NCBI GenBank assembly: GCA_033239005.1
Contig: BSQZ01000051.1
Span: forward strand, 2,852,501-2,916,500
Source of the DNA: Lamellibrachia satsuma
Lineage: Eukaryota > Annelida > Polychaeta > Sabellida > Siboglinidae
Length of the DNA: 64,000 nt
Direction: 5' to 3'
Both the position numbers and the translations under genes were made by a program. Below, in pieces: positions 1 through 12,900 of this stretch; the stretch's first letter is position 1; each line of letters begins with the position of its first letter. Under the pieces are notes generated by a model that saw only the letters and a list, made by a program, of their open reading frames with translations, was not told the DNA's origin and ran no database searches.

Positions 1-3000
1 CTGCTATAGATGGTTAGCTCTTTGCACATGCAGGGACGGGTTGTGATTGACAAAGGCCCACAAGGGTCAGTTTCGGTAAAATAAAAAGCACGCGAGGGAA
101 TTCCATCGTAAAACAAAATCCGTCGTTAAATCTTCAAGCATTTTCAAGATGCGTTTCACTATGTTCATATAATCCATGATGTGACCGTCGTGACTTTTGG
201 GAATTCAGCACGGCACAGACAAAAGGCAGTACCTACAAAAATTCAAAATGAGCTAATGCATATTGTCTTTTTTTGCTCTGCCAGTATTTTGCCGTTACTG
301 TATATTTCAAACAGCTTTAACTCGGAAATATGATGCACTAGAACCACTAAACTTTGATAAAGAATAAAGTAGATAGTAACAGATAGGGCCTACGACAAAA
401 CTCGATGGTTCAATAATCAAATGTTCATCAATTCTGAAGTTATTGCCTTTTGCCTTCGCACGGCAGAATAATTATTGTTGAATTGCATTTTGGAACGTCC
501 TTATGATCAATAACAGGCATAGATGCATCTGAACAAAGATGTGTTATAGGATTTAAGGTCATCTACCAAGCATCATATGGAAATATTGCTTTTCAGAGGT
601 GCCAAGTCTACCACTTTGGTGATATTTTCTTCAGTTTTTACATAATCTTACGATCTATACCGCTCTCCAGCCAACATCAACCACCAAACCACCATTTCAA
701 GGTTACAAACATAAAGTGTACTCATTTAGAATCCAAATACACCACCAAGAAAAATGCACCAATAAATACAAAAGAATTAAGTAAATATACCTTAAAATAA
801 AACAAAATCCACTTACGCACTTCCCCCTTCGCGACCAAGGCGCGAGGCCCGCTGTGCCAGATTTCTATATTTATACCCGTCACATCATGAAAACCTAGGT
901 CTATACCGCTGTTTATGCAATGTTACTTGGAACCTTTGCGAATTGCATGCAAAAGCAACCATAAAGTCGATGGTATTAAGTGGATTGTTACAGCACTTCT
1001 ATAAATGCCATTGTGTTACGCCAGATTAATACAAAGCCAGTTGACGATAGCTAATTGTGGGTATATTATCCGACAAACACCGTTCATGTTGTATGACTGC
1101 TGTTGACGCTATGTATACTGGAGACGCCGTCAAATTAGATAGTAAACGAAACAACAGCTCTGCGTGATCCTTAGACGCTCCTTATTCGCCGTCCAATACA
1201 TTAATCAGCAGATGGAATGCTAACCATTTGGCAGGAGCGTGCGTGTCAACTCCGTTTAATTCATTCTAATTGTATTAAACATCGACAGCGGGACGTCCCG
1301 ATTCGTGGAGTCGAGTCGTTTAAGCCGATTGCCAAATTACCCGTAACAAATCCGATGTAAGCTGGTTATAATTGCATTTCAAGAGGTAGCCAACGGTTAC
1401 GCAATGCAACTCGCGTGTTGTTAATTTGTCAATAATTGCCAGCTATCAACACGTCCGCGCCTAGTAACAGTGTTCGTTCTGGCCCGGAAAGACGATTAGA
1501 AATGGACCGGAGTCCAAAGGGTGCATTGGCCGCGTCGTAATTTACCGGACGCTATCTGGCTTTCGCGTCCGATTGTGACTCGCCGAATTTACTGTATTTA
1601 TCTACGCTGCTATTCATACAAATAATATTGTCAATTTCCGTAAAATCAAAATGACAAACAAGTATGTCATGTAATGTATAAATAAAAAATAATAATATAT
1701 AAATCTTATCAAGCGCAATATCCTTCAAATGACCATATACAGCTTCGCATTATTAATTAATTATAATATTATAATAACATCGTATAGCATTTGACGTATA
1801 ATATAAATGTAGGCCTATGATTATTATTATAATTATTATTCCATTTCTAACGTCTACCGACGTTTCTATTACCCTGAATTATTGCTACATATATTAGTTG
1901 ACATTAATTCGTGTTTATAGTGAATAAAACTTCACGGAAATAAATACATGAAAAATGTGACGTAGTTCTAAGGGATATTTTGCACAAATTCATATTGGAT
2001 ACACCGGACAAATTTTGTATTTTACTTCAGCTAATTCATATTATGATAAAACTGCGTATAGTTAACAATTGTATTAGCTGAAACAATACTCGCATATTCG
2101 ACAACGCTATAGACAATACTCACACATTCGACAACGCTATAGGTGGCGTATACAAATCGACCGATGTAGCTATGTTTAAATGACTTGTACCCAGATATAT
2201 AAAGGTCATCCCAATAAATCAAGGCACAGCTTGCGGTTTCCATTGTGAGCAGAGCAAAAGTGAAACTCGTATATTATTGACACGTTGCCGCATGCAACAG
2301 TCCATACATGGTGTATGTCTACATCAACTCCTGGCGGACATCACGAACAATACATCGCATTAAAAACTCGTTCGTTGATAGGTTATTCAAAAAATAAAAG
2401 TAGTGCGTGAATAGTTTAAGTAATATACACAGTCAGTTTAATAAAAGAGTACGTATACTTTTGTTAAAATTGTTGAAATTTACTTTGATCGTTAGACTTG
2501 CCAAAGCTTTGTATTTTTTCGCCGAATTTTTACCGGATCTGGTCGAAAATAATGTAATAATTTGTTCGCGATGCTTTCACCAATATTAACAACAACAATT
2601 GTGTAAAAATTGTGTTTGAAGCAGCAACTGGGAGGAAGTTCAATTGACAATTCCACATGTATAAGGGGGATCGAACAGGAATAATAACAATATCACTACT
2701 GGTTTGCGAGTACGGACCACCGAAGACAAATGTGTCTCTGTCAGGGTAATTTTGGTGCCGAATAACTTATGAGAAATGTAATAACAGCGAACAACTACGA
2801 ACAATAAATATATTGTTTTGTAGATACTGTGCGCTTCATAATATTGCAGCTTTTAACGTTCACAATAAATGCTTTGTTGGGTGAGTTTTAATGGCGCAAA
2901 ACTGTATTTAGTTTCAATGTTAACTACTGTTGCACTAGTTGTGAGGTTTATCTCGCTGCATCTTCTATTTAATTGTGAAACTCCAGTAGATGCTAGCGCA

Positions 3001-3424
3001 CCCGTTCACACCGTCCTCCCATAAAACCGCTGACCAGTCTGGCCGCTGGCCAGTCAGTGCAAAAAGTGTAAATCTGGCAAGATTTATGGCTCTGGGTCAA
3101 GGCGGTCGTTATCGCCACTTATTGGATATCGGTTTATATTACAAGAAAGCTGCATTCTAGGAAATGAGTATCACGTACACTGATTGTGACTACACACAAC
3201 TCTCTAGCAGCGTTGACGTCACGTTAACAAACAATATATGTGACGTCACGAATGACCACTTCTGGTATCGCTCTCACGCGGTTGAAGTCGAAAACAAATG
3301 TATCAGTTAAGTTTGTTTCGAAAAATCACACTATTTTTGCCTATTGTTGAGGCGTTCCTACAGGCAAGCTAACAAGGAACTGGTTTCCATCAAGCTTTCT
3401 ACCGTCGCTTGCTATTTAATAATT
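1..3424. other. Gene-free intergenic stretch
   Basis: No ORF here has recognisable similarity and I could build no exon. The part near 1021-1600 is visibly richer in CpG than the rest and contains a 12-bp palindrome (CGGGACGTCCCG) near 1290. The part near 1620-1960 is very AT-rich. Apart from the two CRE-like sites described separately, I see nothing that can be named. Confidence 0.6.
3214..3248. promoter_or_regulatory. Pair of perfect CRE octamers
   Basis: Two copies of the palindrome TGACGTCA lie at 3214-3221 and 3241-3248, 27 bp apart, both followed by CG. This octamer is the full cAMP-response element bound by CREB/ATF bZIP dimers. No transcript start is identifiable nearby, so any target gene is unknown. 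Two exact octamers this close are unlikely by chance in AT-rich DNA, but function is inference. Confidence 0.4.
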
Positions 3425-3530
3425 TAACAAGATTTAACAAGATTTAACAAGATTTGCCATCCAAGCCAAAGGCCCAGATGGCAAGTGGACAAGGAAGCCA
3501 TTGGCTTATCGAGAGTCCAACAATGTTCAC

Positions 3531-5357
3531 CTACTTATAACCCGCCCTTCTGATATATGTGTCAACCTTGTTTTTAAACATATTCACGCTGCTAGCAGTT
3601 ACACAATCTGTAGACAGTTTGTTCCATTCATTTACTGTCCTCTGTGAGAACGAGTGCTTCCTGATGTCCAATCTACATTGATCCTTTACTAATTTTACCT
3701 CATGTCCTCTAGTTCTGCTATCCTTCTTGAGTGAGAAAAACATATTTCTATCAATATTTTCATACCCATTCAATATCTTAAAAACTTCGATCTGATCTCC
3801 TCTTAACCTCCTTGTCTCTAGAGTTGTTAAACCACATTCTTTCAGGCGTTCTTCATAACTAAGGTCTCTAAGTTCTGGAATCATTTTAGTTGCTCTCCTT
3901 TGTATGCGTTCAAGCGTATCTATATCCTTCTTACGATATGGTCTCCATGCTTGTATACAGTATTCTAAATGAGGTCTAACTATTGCTTTATAAAGAGGTA
4001 TAATTAACTTTTTTCCTTGTATGTTATGTTTCTTCTAATCAATCCAAGAATTTGATTACCCTTTGAAGCTGCAATACCACACTGCTCTGAAACTTTCATA
4101 TCAGCGCTATTGTAACTCCTAAGTCCTTTTCTTTTACAGTAGTACCAAGAACAGTAGCTCCCATTTTATAGTTTACATTCAAGTTCCCATGTCCTGTATG
4201 TAGGCATTTACATTTCCCAAAATTGAACAGCATCTGCCATTTCTCAGACCATTTCACTAATCTGTCTAGATCGTTTTGTAAATGTTGTTTATCACCATCA
4301 GTATTAACCTTTCTAAACAGTTTTGTGTCGTCCGCAAATTTCAGTACGTTACTTGTTATACTGTCGTCCAAGTCATTGATATAAATTAAGAATAATATAG
4401 GTCCTAATACTGATCCTTGAGGTACCCCACTCAAAACCGATTTCCAATTTGAAACCTCGCCATCTACTACAACTCGTTGTCTTCTGTCAGTCAGCCATTG
4501 TTCTATCCAGTCAGTTATGCTATCCCCGATACCATGGGCTTTTAATTTAAGTAGCAATCTTTGATGTGGCACTTTGTCAAAAGCTTTCTGAAAATCTAAG
4601 TAGATAATATCTACTGGCGATCCCTCGTCTATCCACTTAGTGATTTCTTCCAAAAACATAACACATTTGTTAAGCATGACCTCGCTTTAAGGAATCCATG
4701 TTGAGATGAATTTAATAATTTATGCTTAACGAGGAAGTCCACCATATGGTCTTTAATTAACCTTTCTAATAATTTACAAATCACTGACGTTAAACTCACT
4801 GGTCTGTAATTCTCTGACTTATTTCTCGAACCCTTTTTAAATAATGGTATGATGTTTGCTTCTTTCCATTCAAACGGAACAACTCCCTCTTTTAATGACA
4901 AGTTGAATACTCTTGCAAGTGGTATACTGATTTGATCTACTGTTTCCATTAGTAATTTTGGAGGAATCCCATCCACTCCCGGTGATTTGTTATCCTTCAT
5001 TGCCTTTATTTTCCTAGCTACCAATTCTGGAGTTACAACTAACGGTCCTAAATAGTCAGATTTAGTCCCCTGAAATTTAGCATCAGCAACTGGTAATGAA
5101 CTAATATCTTCTTTTGTAAACACTGAACTGAAGTAACCATTTAGGTCTTCCGCCATTAAAAACCCCTGTGATATTATATTTCCAGCACTGTCTTCTAGAG
5201 GTCCAACCTTGTCTTGTACGTTTTGTTTACTCCTGACATATGCATAAAAACTCTTGCTGTCAGTTTTTATGTTACATGCCAGTTTTTGCTCATAGCTTCT
5301 TTTAGATTGTCTGATTTCAGTTGTAGCTGCATTAAGTGCCTCTTTGTATTTTTGCAT
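3531..5357 (-). pseudogene. CR1 reverse transcriptase, frameshifted
   Basis: The reading frames 5357-4629, 4677-4096 and 3884-3531 together cover the reverse transcriptase and C-terminal region. Recognisable blocks include SPGVDGIPPKLL, FKKGSRNKSENYRPVSLTS, FQKAFDKVPH, SGVPQGSVLGP and the catalytic FADD box near 4330-4345. The 3884-3531 frame holds a C-terminal motif (RDLSYEERLKECGLTTLETR) common to this group. At least two frameshifts separate the pieces, so no full enzyme can be made. The protein would have copied element RNA into DNA at the nicked target site. Confidence 0.85.
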
Positions 5358-6379
5358 AGTCTTCTTCCTTTCTGGTACGCCTATAAACCCTCCACATAGT
5401 TTGTTTTAGCATTATTTTTCTAATTGCCTCTTTTGACACGTGTTTCTTTCTACACCGTTTTCCTTGTTTTCGGAAGGGAACAAATTTATCAATGATACTC
5501 TCAATTTCATATTTTAGAATATTCCAACATTCAATTGCAGTCTTATTCATCAGCATGTTATTCCAATCTAGCTGTGCTAAGTATTTTCTCATATCTTTGT
5601 AGTTACCTTTGTAGAAGTTTCTCTTGTACGTTTTCTTATTTTTACTTTCTGATTTTACATTGATGTCAAAATGTATTTGATTATGGTCACTATTACCCAA
5701 TGGTTCAAATATTTTTACATTGTCCACTAATTCTTTTTGTGATGACAAAACTATATCTAATACATTTTCTCCCCTGGTTGGTTCTAGTACGTGCTGAGTA
5801 AGAAAGCTATCCTGGATTAAACATAGAAATTGTTGATCCTCAATCCCTGTGCTCTCTAGAGAATTCCATTGTATGTGTCCATGGTTAAAATCTCCATTAT
5901 GATACATTCCCTTTACTAACTTCCTTTATAGCGTTTTTTATTTTTGTGTTGTCCTCTTCGTTTATGTTTGGACTTTCGGTAAACTAATCCAACAGTTAAT
6001 TTTGAATTTCCTGAAACAATTTTGCACCAAACAGCTTCATCGCAATCTGCTTCCCTTTCTAGTTTCATTTCATAAGCCTGAATAGATTCTTTAACATATA
6101 AAATAACTCCCCGCCCCTTCTTCCTATTCGATCTTTCCTAAACATTACGTATCCTGTCAGTCCTAATTCAGCATCTGTTATATCTATGTTGGCCCATGAT
6201 TCAGTTATACCAATTATGTGAGGGTCAATATCTTCTACCATAATGTTTAATTCGTTTTTCTTATTTACTATGCTCCTTGCATTTAAACATACGCATCTAT
6301 AACCTTTTTCAGAGATGTTTTTCGGATGATTTGATATTGGTTTATCTGTGCTAGTGGTCTCTTGTTCTGCTTGAGACAC
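5332..6379 (-). pseudogene. CR1 AP-like endonuclease, broken
   Basis: The 6379-6065 frame encodes the N-terminal part of an apurinic-type endonuclease domain (CLNARSIVNKKNEL, then IIGITESW). The 5907-5332 frame supplies the C-terminal part, with GDFNH and GNSDHNQIHFD blocks that match the conserved Asn/Asp/His catalytic residues of the family. Between about 5908 and 6064 the frame is disrupted. In non-LTR elements this domain nicks target DNA to prime reverse transcription. Confidence 0.75.
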
Positions 6380-6429
6380 CTCTAGGTAACCCCCTGCACT
6401 TCTAGTTTAAAGAATGTTTACTTCCAAAA

Positions 6430-7370
6430 ATATTTGTCATTGTACCCAAGTCGCTTATCTACTGCTGCTGAAAGTTTGTCCGCGAATACTGCCGCCCCTT
6501 TCCACTTAAATGAAGCCCATCCTTCATGTACATATCACCCTCCCAACAAAACTTTCCCATAAATCCACAAATCCAACTTCCTCTTCCCTACACAGCCTCT
6601 GGACTAACATGTTAATTGCCATCCCCCGACAATTTCGATATTTATGACCCTCCTGTCCATCACAGGTAAAATCCTGACAGTATTACCTGCTCAACCCGCG
6701 TCTGTTTTAGTGTTCTGACCAACTGCCTATATTTCCTAACTATGGCAGTTGTACCCTCCTCTCTACGTTATTTGTCCCTACATGTACTAAAACAGATCCA
6801 CCCTTACCCGAGCCTACGATGTTTTTTACCCTCTCAGTTATCGCCTCTATTTTGGCTCCAGGCAAGCAGACCACCACATCATCTCCCTTGTTTAAGACTC
6901 TGTCGGTCTTCCTAACTATCGAATCCCCCACAAACACCCTCGCTCTCTTCCTCACCCCTCTATCACTGCTGCAGAATAACTCTTCCTTTCGATCCCTCCA
7001 TCACATTCTGTCCTGACCCTTCCCTTCCGTCTCCCCACTCCCTTCTCCTTCCCTCCTGTCTCCCCTACTCCCTCTCCTTCACTCCGGTTGTTTTCCCTCC
7101 CGTCTCCCCCACTCCCTTCTCCTTCCCTCCTGTCTCCGCTACTCCCCTCTCCTTCACCCCGGTTGTCTTCCCTCCCGTCTCCCCCACTCCCTTCTCCTTC
7201 CCTCCTGTCTCCCCTACTCCCCTCTCCTTCACCCCGGTTGTCTTCCCTCCCGTTCCTTTCCTTCCCGTCTCCTTACGTCCTGTCTCCCTATGACATGTCA
7301 CCTTCCCTCCTCTCAGCTTCCTCCCAGGCTGAGGTGAGCTCTCCCTAGCATCTCTTGTGTCTTTCCCCAC
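6430..7370 (-). pseudogene. CR1 ORF1 remnant with SGNH-esterase-like segment and repeat tract
   Basis: From 7370 the minus strand encodes a basic Gly/Lys/Glu-rich segment. The 6955-6740 frame then carries FVGDSIVRKTD and HVGTNNVERR, which resemble the GDS and GTN blocks of SGNH hydrolases known from ORF1 of CR1 elements. Near 6540-6430 another frame gives a DGLHLSGKG block, which would hold the catalytic His of that fold, followed by a one-base frameshift in the G-run. Assignment of the esterase rests on these three short blocks. Confidence 0.6.
7023..7245 (-). repeat. 75-bp minisatellite inside LINE ORF1
   Basis: About three copies of a 75-bp unit occur, with the anchor GGTTGT near 7086, 7161 and 7236. 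The unit is a multiple of three and encodes 25 residues (GVKERGVGETGGKEKG core) on the minus strand. The unit itself appears to be built from shorter purine-rich repeats. The related CR1 copy at 36060-36300 has a diverged equivalent, so the tract belongs to the element and not to the host. Confidence 0.75.
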
Positions 7371-7420
7371 TTTATCGTCTACTGTTCCCTCACCGGAACT
7401 ACTGGCACAACTCCCCTGAT

Positions 7421-9495
7421 CCCTTCATTAATAATAATTACCATTAATAATAATTACCAGGCGTATCCACCGTCGGGAAATAACTATTTGTTTCGCCAAT
7501 GCTTTTCTGATCGTTCCGCTGACCAATTGAGATAATCTTCATTACCGTTTTAGTATAGCTTCCACGTTACTGTAGCTACTAATTATCACTCCATGAAGTC
7601 AAACTTTTGGTATAACCAGTAATGTCGTACTTAAGGGGAGAGGTCTATGTGATAGAATTCTTCCATGAAAAACCTGTTGTTCCATTAATACATCGTAGCA
7701 TTGCAAACTAACAGGTGACTGAACTTGGCTCACCTTAGACAATAAATACACCACTGTTAACTAGCAGAAGGCGCCCTTAATCACCTTACACGTTTCTTTA
7801 CATGCTATATTTACTATTTAATTATTTATTATATTCGAACATTTATATTTTTTAAATGCATATTTGCGTGTATGTTTTTAAAGGTATTCGTTATAAATAT
7901 ATACATATGTATCCATCTAATGGATGACAATGTATGTGAAGATCAAGATTACATCAACGACAATAACATATTGAAGCGAAGCACACTTTTATTACAAGAA
8001 AATCCAATTGCAAGGGCCACGGGAACGGGCAGCAACAGATAGAGTCTATCGCCCCTCCCTCCCCCAGACCAATTGACACAGTAAACCAGGTGACAAAAAC
8101 TGTAAACATATATTTAACAAATAAACGGTTCTCTTATTTTTTTATATGTAATTTCAACTTTATATATGAAACTAAATCTCTGTAACAAACGATGCCGTTT
8201 CATATGCCACAAAACTAGCACGCAAAAACAAACAAACAAACGCATGTATATAGAATTCCATTTAGACAATTACAAGATAATCAGTAGATTTTCAACATGG
8301 TGAAAACTCACAAACAAACCAGAAACTTACACTTTTCATAGCAAGAACTTCCGTTGACATACCGACAGGAGTACGGACGGGAGTCATGAAACACGCAATT
8401 AACATACAAAACATCTGTTCAACTACGAGCCATTTCCACCATATACAGAAACTGAGCAATTTGCTGGCTGATTCAAGCAAAACTTCACAACGATTCAGTA
8501 ATAACCTGACCAACTCGTGAAGGCTTGAGAAACTCCACAAAGGATACTATTAAACCTATCCTACGCCTGCCCGACTGTAACAACCTTTCAGCATTAAACC
8601 CAGGGAGGCTGAATTTTCCAATATCAAAATCAAAGTTTAGTTTTCTATGTCAAATAAATGAATCACCAGACCCACCATGAGCAGATAAACAGTGGGATTG
8701 TAGAAATAAAAAATTGCACCGTACAAGCCCGACTCAAGAGTGCTAAGAACAAGCGCCCCTAGTGGTGAGAACTTGGCCGATTCCATTAACAAGTAAGTGC
8801 ATACAACAGTCATATCCAACTAGCCTAGTGATGAATGAAGCTGCGTTGATACGTGCGTCATATTAATCCGATGATGTTAGAAGTATGTTCTGGAGCCAAA
8901 AAGAGAATCCCACATGCTGCATAATCCCCCCAAATGCCTTCTGGAACTCTTAATTACGAGAGATAGAAATCCGAGGTGAATGTAAAGAAACTAACAAATC
9001 AACGAAGAACCATCCAGTAGTAGCAAGTCGACATATTCCACAGCACTCTGTACATGCTGACACTTCACAACTGACGATGTTACCAATTCTTCTGCGTCCT
9101 TTCCCATACCACAATTAATTTCGAGAAATATTAGGTGCGTCATTGCAGCTCTTTCCCAAGCCGTCCTCTTTCCCGTATAACCCACTGTAGAAGCTACAAT
9201 ATTTAACTACAACACATAACTAAAGCACATAAACGTCACATTATGTACAAACAAAGAAGCGGTAATTCTGACGGTCTGACGTTTGTCAGGCTCACAGCAC
9301 CGATAACAATAGTAATAACACTGTATTCTCCACATACACATATATTATATATTACACGTGAGCAACTGTCTTTTTCGCCTCTGTCCTGTCCGCAACCCGT
9401 CTCCACCCAGGTACCGACTCGTTGATCGAACAACGAGTCGCACGATATTCCGGGATAGCACCGCAGGCGTTACGTGGCCGTAGTGTGGCCATGCA
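7421..9495. other. 3' flank and probable 3' UTR of TFAP4
   Basis: No coding exon is visible. On the minus strand this lies directly after the TFAP4 stop codon. An AATAAA signal (TTTATT on plus, 7988-7993) lies about 1.5 kb after the stop and is a candidate 3' end. The rest is unremarkable AT-rich DNA. Confidence 0.4.
7965..7993 (-). terminator. Candidate TFAP4 poly(A) signal
   Basis: The minus strand reads AATAAA at 7993-7988 in a local AT-rich context. It is the candidate I favour downstream of the TFAP4 stop, giving a 3' UTR of about 1.5 kb. Other near-matches exist and no transcript evidence is available. Confidence 0.3.
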
Positions 9496-9924
9496 CTATG
9501 ACGAATTCTGCACTATGACTGCGGGACGATGCAATAGCTGCACTGGCGATGCCATGTAGCGTTTCATCGGCGGCAACGACAATGTCGATGTGATCTGGAG
9601 ACGATTGGTCATATGGGTGACCGGCAGTTCATGTGTCGAGCCCTCCGACTGGCTGTCCTCAAGATCACTGCAAGAGCTCTCCTTTTCACTCTCTTCGCTG
9701 TGAGGAATGCACTGTGACGCAGCATTCGCTGGCGACTCACGACCGTAAAGTACTTGGTCGCCCTCCAGGTGGCGTATCGCCTCGACGATCGTGTCGAGAT
9801 TGCGACGCGACATCGAGCTGCTAAGGATCGACGGTGGCATTGTACGATGTGAAGGCAGTGGTGTCTTCGTTGCGATGATGTAATCAGGTCGACAGCCGTC
9901 CTGCAGTTTTTGGTCGTAATATTG
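9496..9924 (-). CDS. TFAP4: TFAP4 coding exon 5 (C-terminus)
   Basis: The exon carries the conserved SRRNLDTIVEAIRHLEG block that matches the C-terminal conserved motif of AP-4, then an acidic Ser/Glu-rich region (EESEKESSCSDLEDSQSEGS) and a divergent tail. The acceptor is cttgcag; the stop codon ends at 9496. Confidence 0.93.
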   Translation of the reverse strand, partial: QYYDQKLQDGCRPDYIIATKTPLPSHRTMPPSILSSSMSRRNLDTIVEAIRHLEGDQVLYGRESPANAASQCIPHSEESEKESSCSDLEDSQSEGSTHELPVTHMTNRLQITSTLSLPPMKRYMASPVQLLHRPAVIVQNSS

Positions 9925-12900
9925 CTGCAAGCATACAAATAAATATCATGAATATTTGCAGTCCACAAGTAATATAAACCAACCAGGCAGAATTACCCGG
10001 GATGTGTTCCTTTGATTAAAGTGGCCACTGAAATGCTGAAACAATTCCTGCACATACTAGTCATGACATAAAACATAACATAATTACTATACTTGGGTAA
10101 ATGATTGATGGTGTTAACTTTCTTTTAAAGTTTCTGAATTTTACAGATTTTACAAATAAACTCTTGAAACTTTCGGTTTATCACTAAAAATTTTGTAGCG
10201 TTGAAAATTTTTCAAGAATCATCAATACACATCATAAATGATTTTTATAAGCAAACTATATAATAATGAACCAGTATGTTCACAGACTAATAATAAATAT
10301 TTATTTTGTTTCAAACATATATATCAAACAAAACATGCCATGTGTGCGATACGCAAGAGAATTGTACATGATCAAGTAATAAGATTATTGCGCGAAAAGG
10401 AGTAAATAAGAGTTATGGACAGTCATAAAAAAAACCATCGAGAACATGTGACCTCACCTGTTTCTGATACCTCATCTGCGCTTCAACGTGCGAGGCGATC
10501 TGCCTGAGATGTCGCTCGGGATACAGCTGCGTCTCGAGCTGCTGCGTCTGCTCCTGCAGTCTCACCCGTAGGTGGCGCTCATGCTCTAGCTGGCGGCGCA
10601 GTTCAACCATCTCGCGGCGCATGTCATCGACATCGTCCGCGTCACCACCACTCAGACTGATACCTTCGTCAGATGATTCTGTCAACAGACCATCAGACAT
10701 AAGACCGTGTCTGGGACCAGGACTGACACAAATTTAGAAATGTCTACGGGAAACCGTTGTATGAACTTTACATGGTAGTAAGGGTTTCTGTACCTGTGTC
10801 CCGTTTCTTGCGTTTTGGAAGTGGCGAGCCCTCTGAGCTGCCGTCGCTGTCCAGCTGCCGCATCTCCTGCAGCATCAGCTTCAGCTTGGCGTTCTGCATC
10901 TGCAGCCTCTTCTTCTCCTGCTCCAGTGAACTGATGTACTCCGACGTCTGCTGCAAGATGGCCGCCTGAAACAGGTTAAAAAAAAAGGTTAGTTCTGATG
11001 TAGTGCGCCATCCAGTCCTTGGAACTGTTCAGAGCACTTTACACCTCACCCCTTGACAGGCCTGTTCATTGTTCATTCCAACACCAATTTGAATTGTCTG
11101 GGAAGCATTCAGCTACGCTGCAATTACTGCATGAAACTATTCGAAACGAAAAAAATTGCACAAACTCTGAAACGGCAGCAAGAGTATTCAAACCTGGATT
11201 CTCTCGATTGAGAGTCCAAAGTTTTAGCGACCGCAGTCCACAATAACGAAACCGGTCTTGAAAAAACCGTGCAGCAGTGGAATAGACATTACACAGAGAA
11301 TTATACATGGAAGCACCAAAGATCTCAGAGACAATCAGACAGAGACGAGCCCAGTTTGCAGGTCACTGTTCAAGAAGTAAAGTTGTGGTGAGAGCTGGTT
11401 ACTTGGCAACCAAAGCTTGCACAGAGATGACCAGGGAGACCATGCCTAACTTATTCAAAACTACTCGCGTCTGAATTCAGGATAGCAGTTCCTCACAGTG
11501 ACGCCGTTAAACTGTTTGTAGTCTGTTCAATCCTGGATTGAACTTCATCTCTCCATTCAACAACAACTCTATGAATAAACTATCTGATACTGTCCACTGC
11601 TACAGTATTAAAAACCAAAGTAAAAATCACAGAAAACGACAAAGTCAAGCAGCTTTCAGGCAATACCAGCAGTGGAATCAAGGCTATGATGGTAGTATGG
11701 CCAACGAGAAACAACTGCCAAAGCCTCAAGCCAAGCCAGCAGCGTTTGGTACACACTGCAGCACTGAGAGCAACATGAAAAGGTTAACACTCTAAATGGC
11801 ACAGACATACGTACACCCGAGGCCAATGAACTGTAGTAGGTCGGCCCGCCAATCCAGTTGCAGTCAATGGCCACTCAGAGATGCCTGTCTGCCATTGGCA
11901 TAAAAAATAGGTTAACTGCCTAATAATCATAGCCATGCAGAACATGGCATCATACTGCGCATGTCAACATGAACACCTGGGGCGGTTTTTAATTGTCACT
12001 CTCATCTTTTTATTTCTTCACTGTAGGTGCATGTTACCGTCCCTTGATACTAACATCACTGTACCACATATACACACCTGCCAGCCAGGTATTCACCAAC
12101 AGCTGACAGAAGTGAGTGAGTCCGTACCAAACCACCATCTATTTCCAGACAGGTCATTATGTTATCATACAGTGTGTACTCAGACGTTAGACCATGTTGC
12201 TCGGAACATCTCTGTGGACGTACATGGACATTTACAGAGTGATCCACCCCCAACATGCGTAATGTTGTGTAACATGCAATAACAGAACTTTAACGTTAGT
12301 GATTATACAAATAAATTAAACCTGGGTCATTTATGGCAAGCTGGGTCTAAAACATACATGTACAATAGATTTTTTTGGAAGTGCTTAGATAAAAAATTAA
12401 CTGACTGTGGGAAATGTATATTAGCAAGCTTTCTAAAGCTGGATTTAAAACAAGAAAATTTTCTGAAGTGCCTAGATAAACTATTAACTGGCATCATTGA
12501 GAGAAATGTATACTATAGCAAGCTATCTAAAGCTGGGTTTAATTAGCTACAAAGCCACTCAAAGTTAGACCAGTAATCATGCCAACTGACCAAGTTAAAC
12601 AGATTACTTCGTTCAGTAACAGCCTTCATCTGATATAATCAAGCAGCCCACACATTCTCTGATGTCGCTTCATCCAATTACAGAATGGAGTTCTCACTCA
12701 CTGACAATAAACAAGTAATTAGTCAGCTGTACCATCAAAACAACCAATGTGAGAATGTCTCCAACACCAGGTAATGAGTAACAGGTAACCACATTTTACT
12801 AGTAAAAACAACACATTTCAGGTAGAACCAGCAACTTGGCAACATGCCAAAATTATCCTAAGTAGTTATGATATGTGACATTGGTCATGTGACACATCCG

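Larger units (their letters stand above)
3425..7420 (-). mobile_element. CR1-type LINE, nearly full length, decayed (copy 1)
   Basis: Reading the minus strand from 7420 downwards gives the expected order of a CR1-group non-LTR retrotransposon. First comes ORF1 with a Gly/Lys/Glu-rich repeat tract and an SGNH-esterase-like segment, then an AP-type endonuclease, then reverse transcriptase with a FADD catalytic box, then a C-terminal segment ending near 3531. The 3' end has no poly(A). Instead it ends in about three copies of a 10-bp unit (TTAAATCTTG on the minus strand, 3422-3452), in keeping with CR1 elements, which end in short tandem repeats. Frame breaks near 4090, 4650, 5340, 5910-6060 and 6430 show that it is inactive. 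The 5' boundary is approximate. Two more copies lie in XYLB introns. Confidence 0.85.

Noticed and set aside
9609..9968. 119-codon minus-strand ORF overlapping TFAP4 exon 5
   Set aside because: Shadow in another frame of the conserved SRRNLDTIVEAIRHLEG exon.
10679..10727. Alternative acceptors for TFAP4 exon 4 at tgtgtcag and tcccag
   Set aside because: With the phase-1 donor of exon 3 both lead to a stop codon within 15 codons; the ttgacag acceptor keeps the frame.
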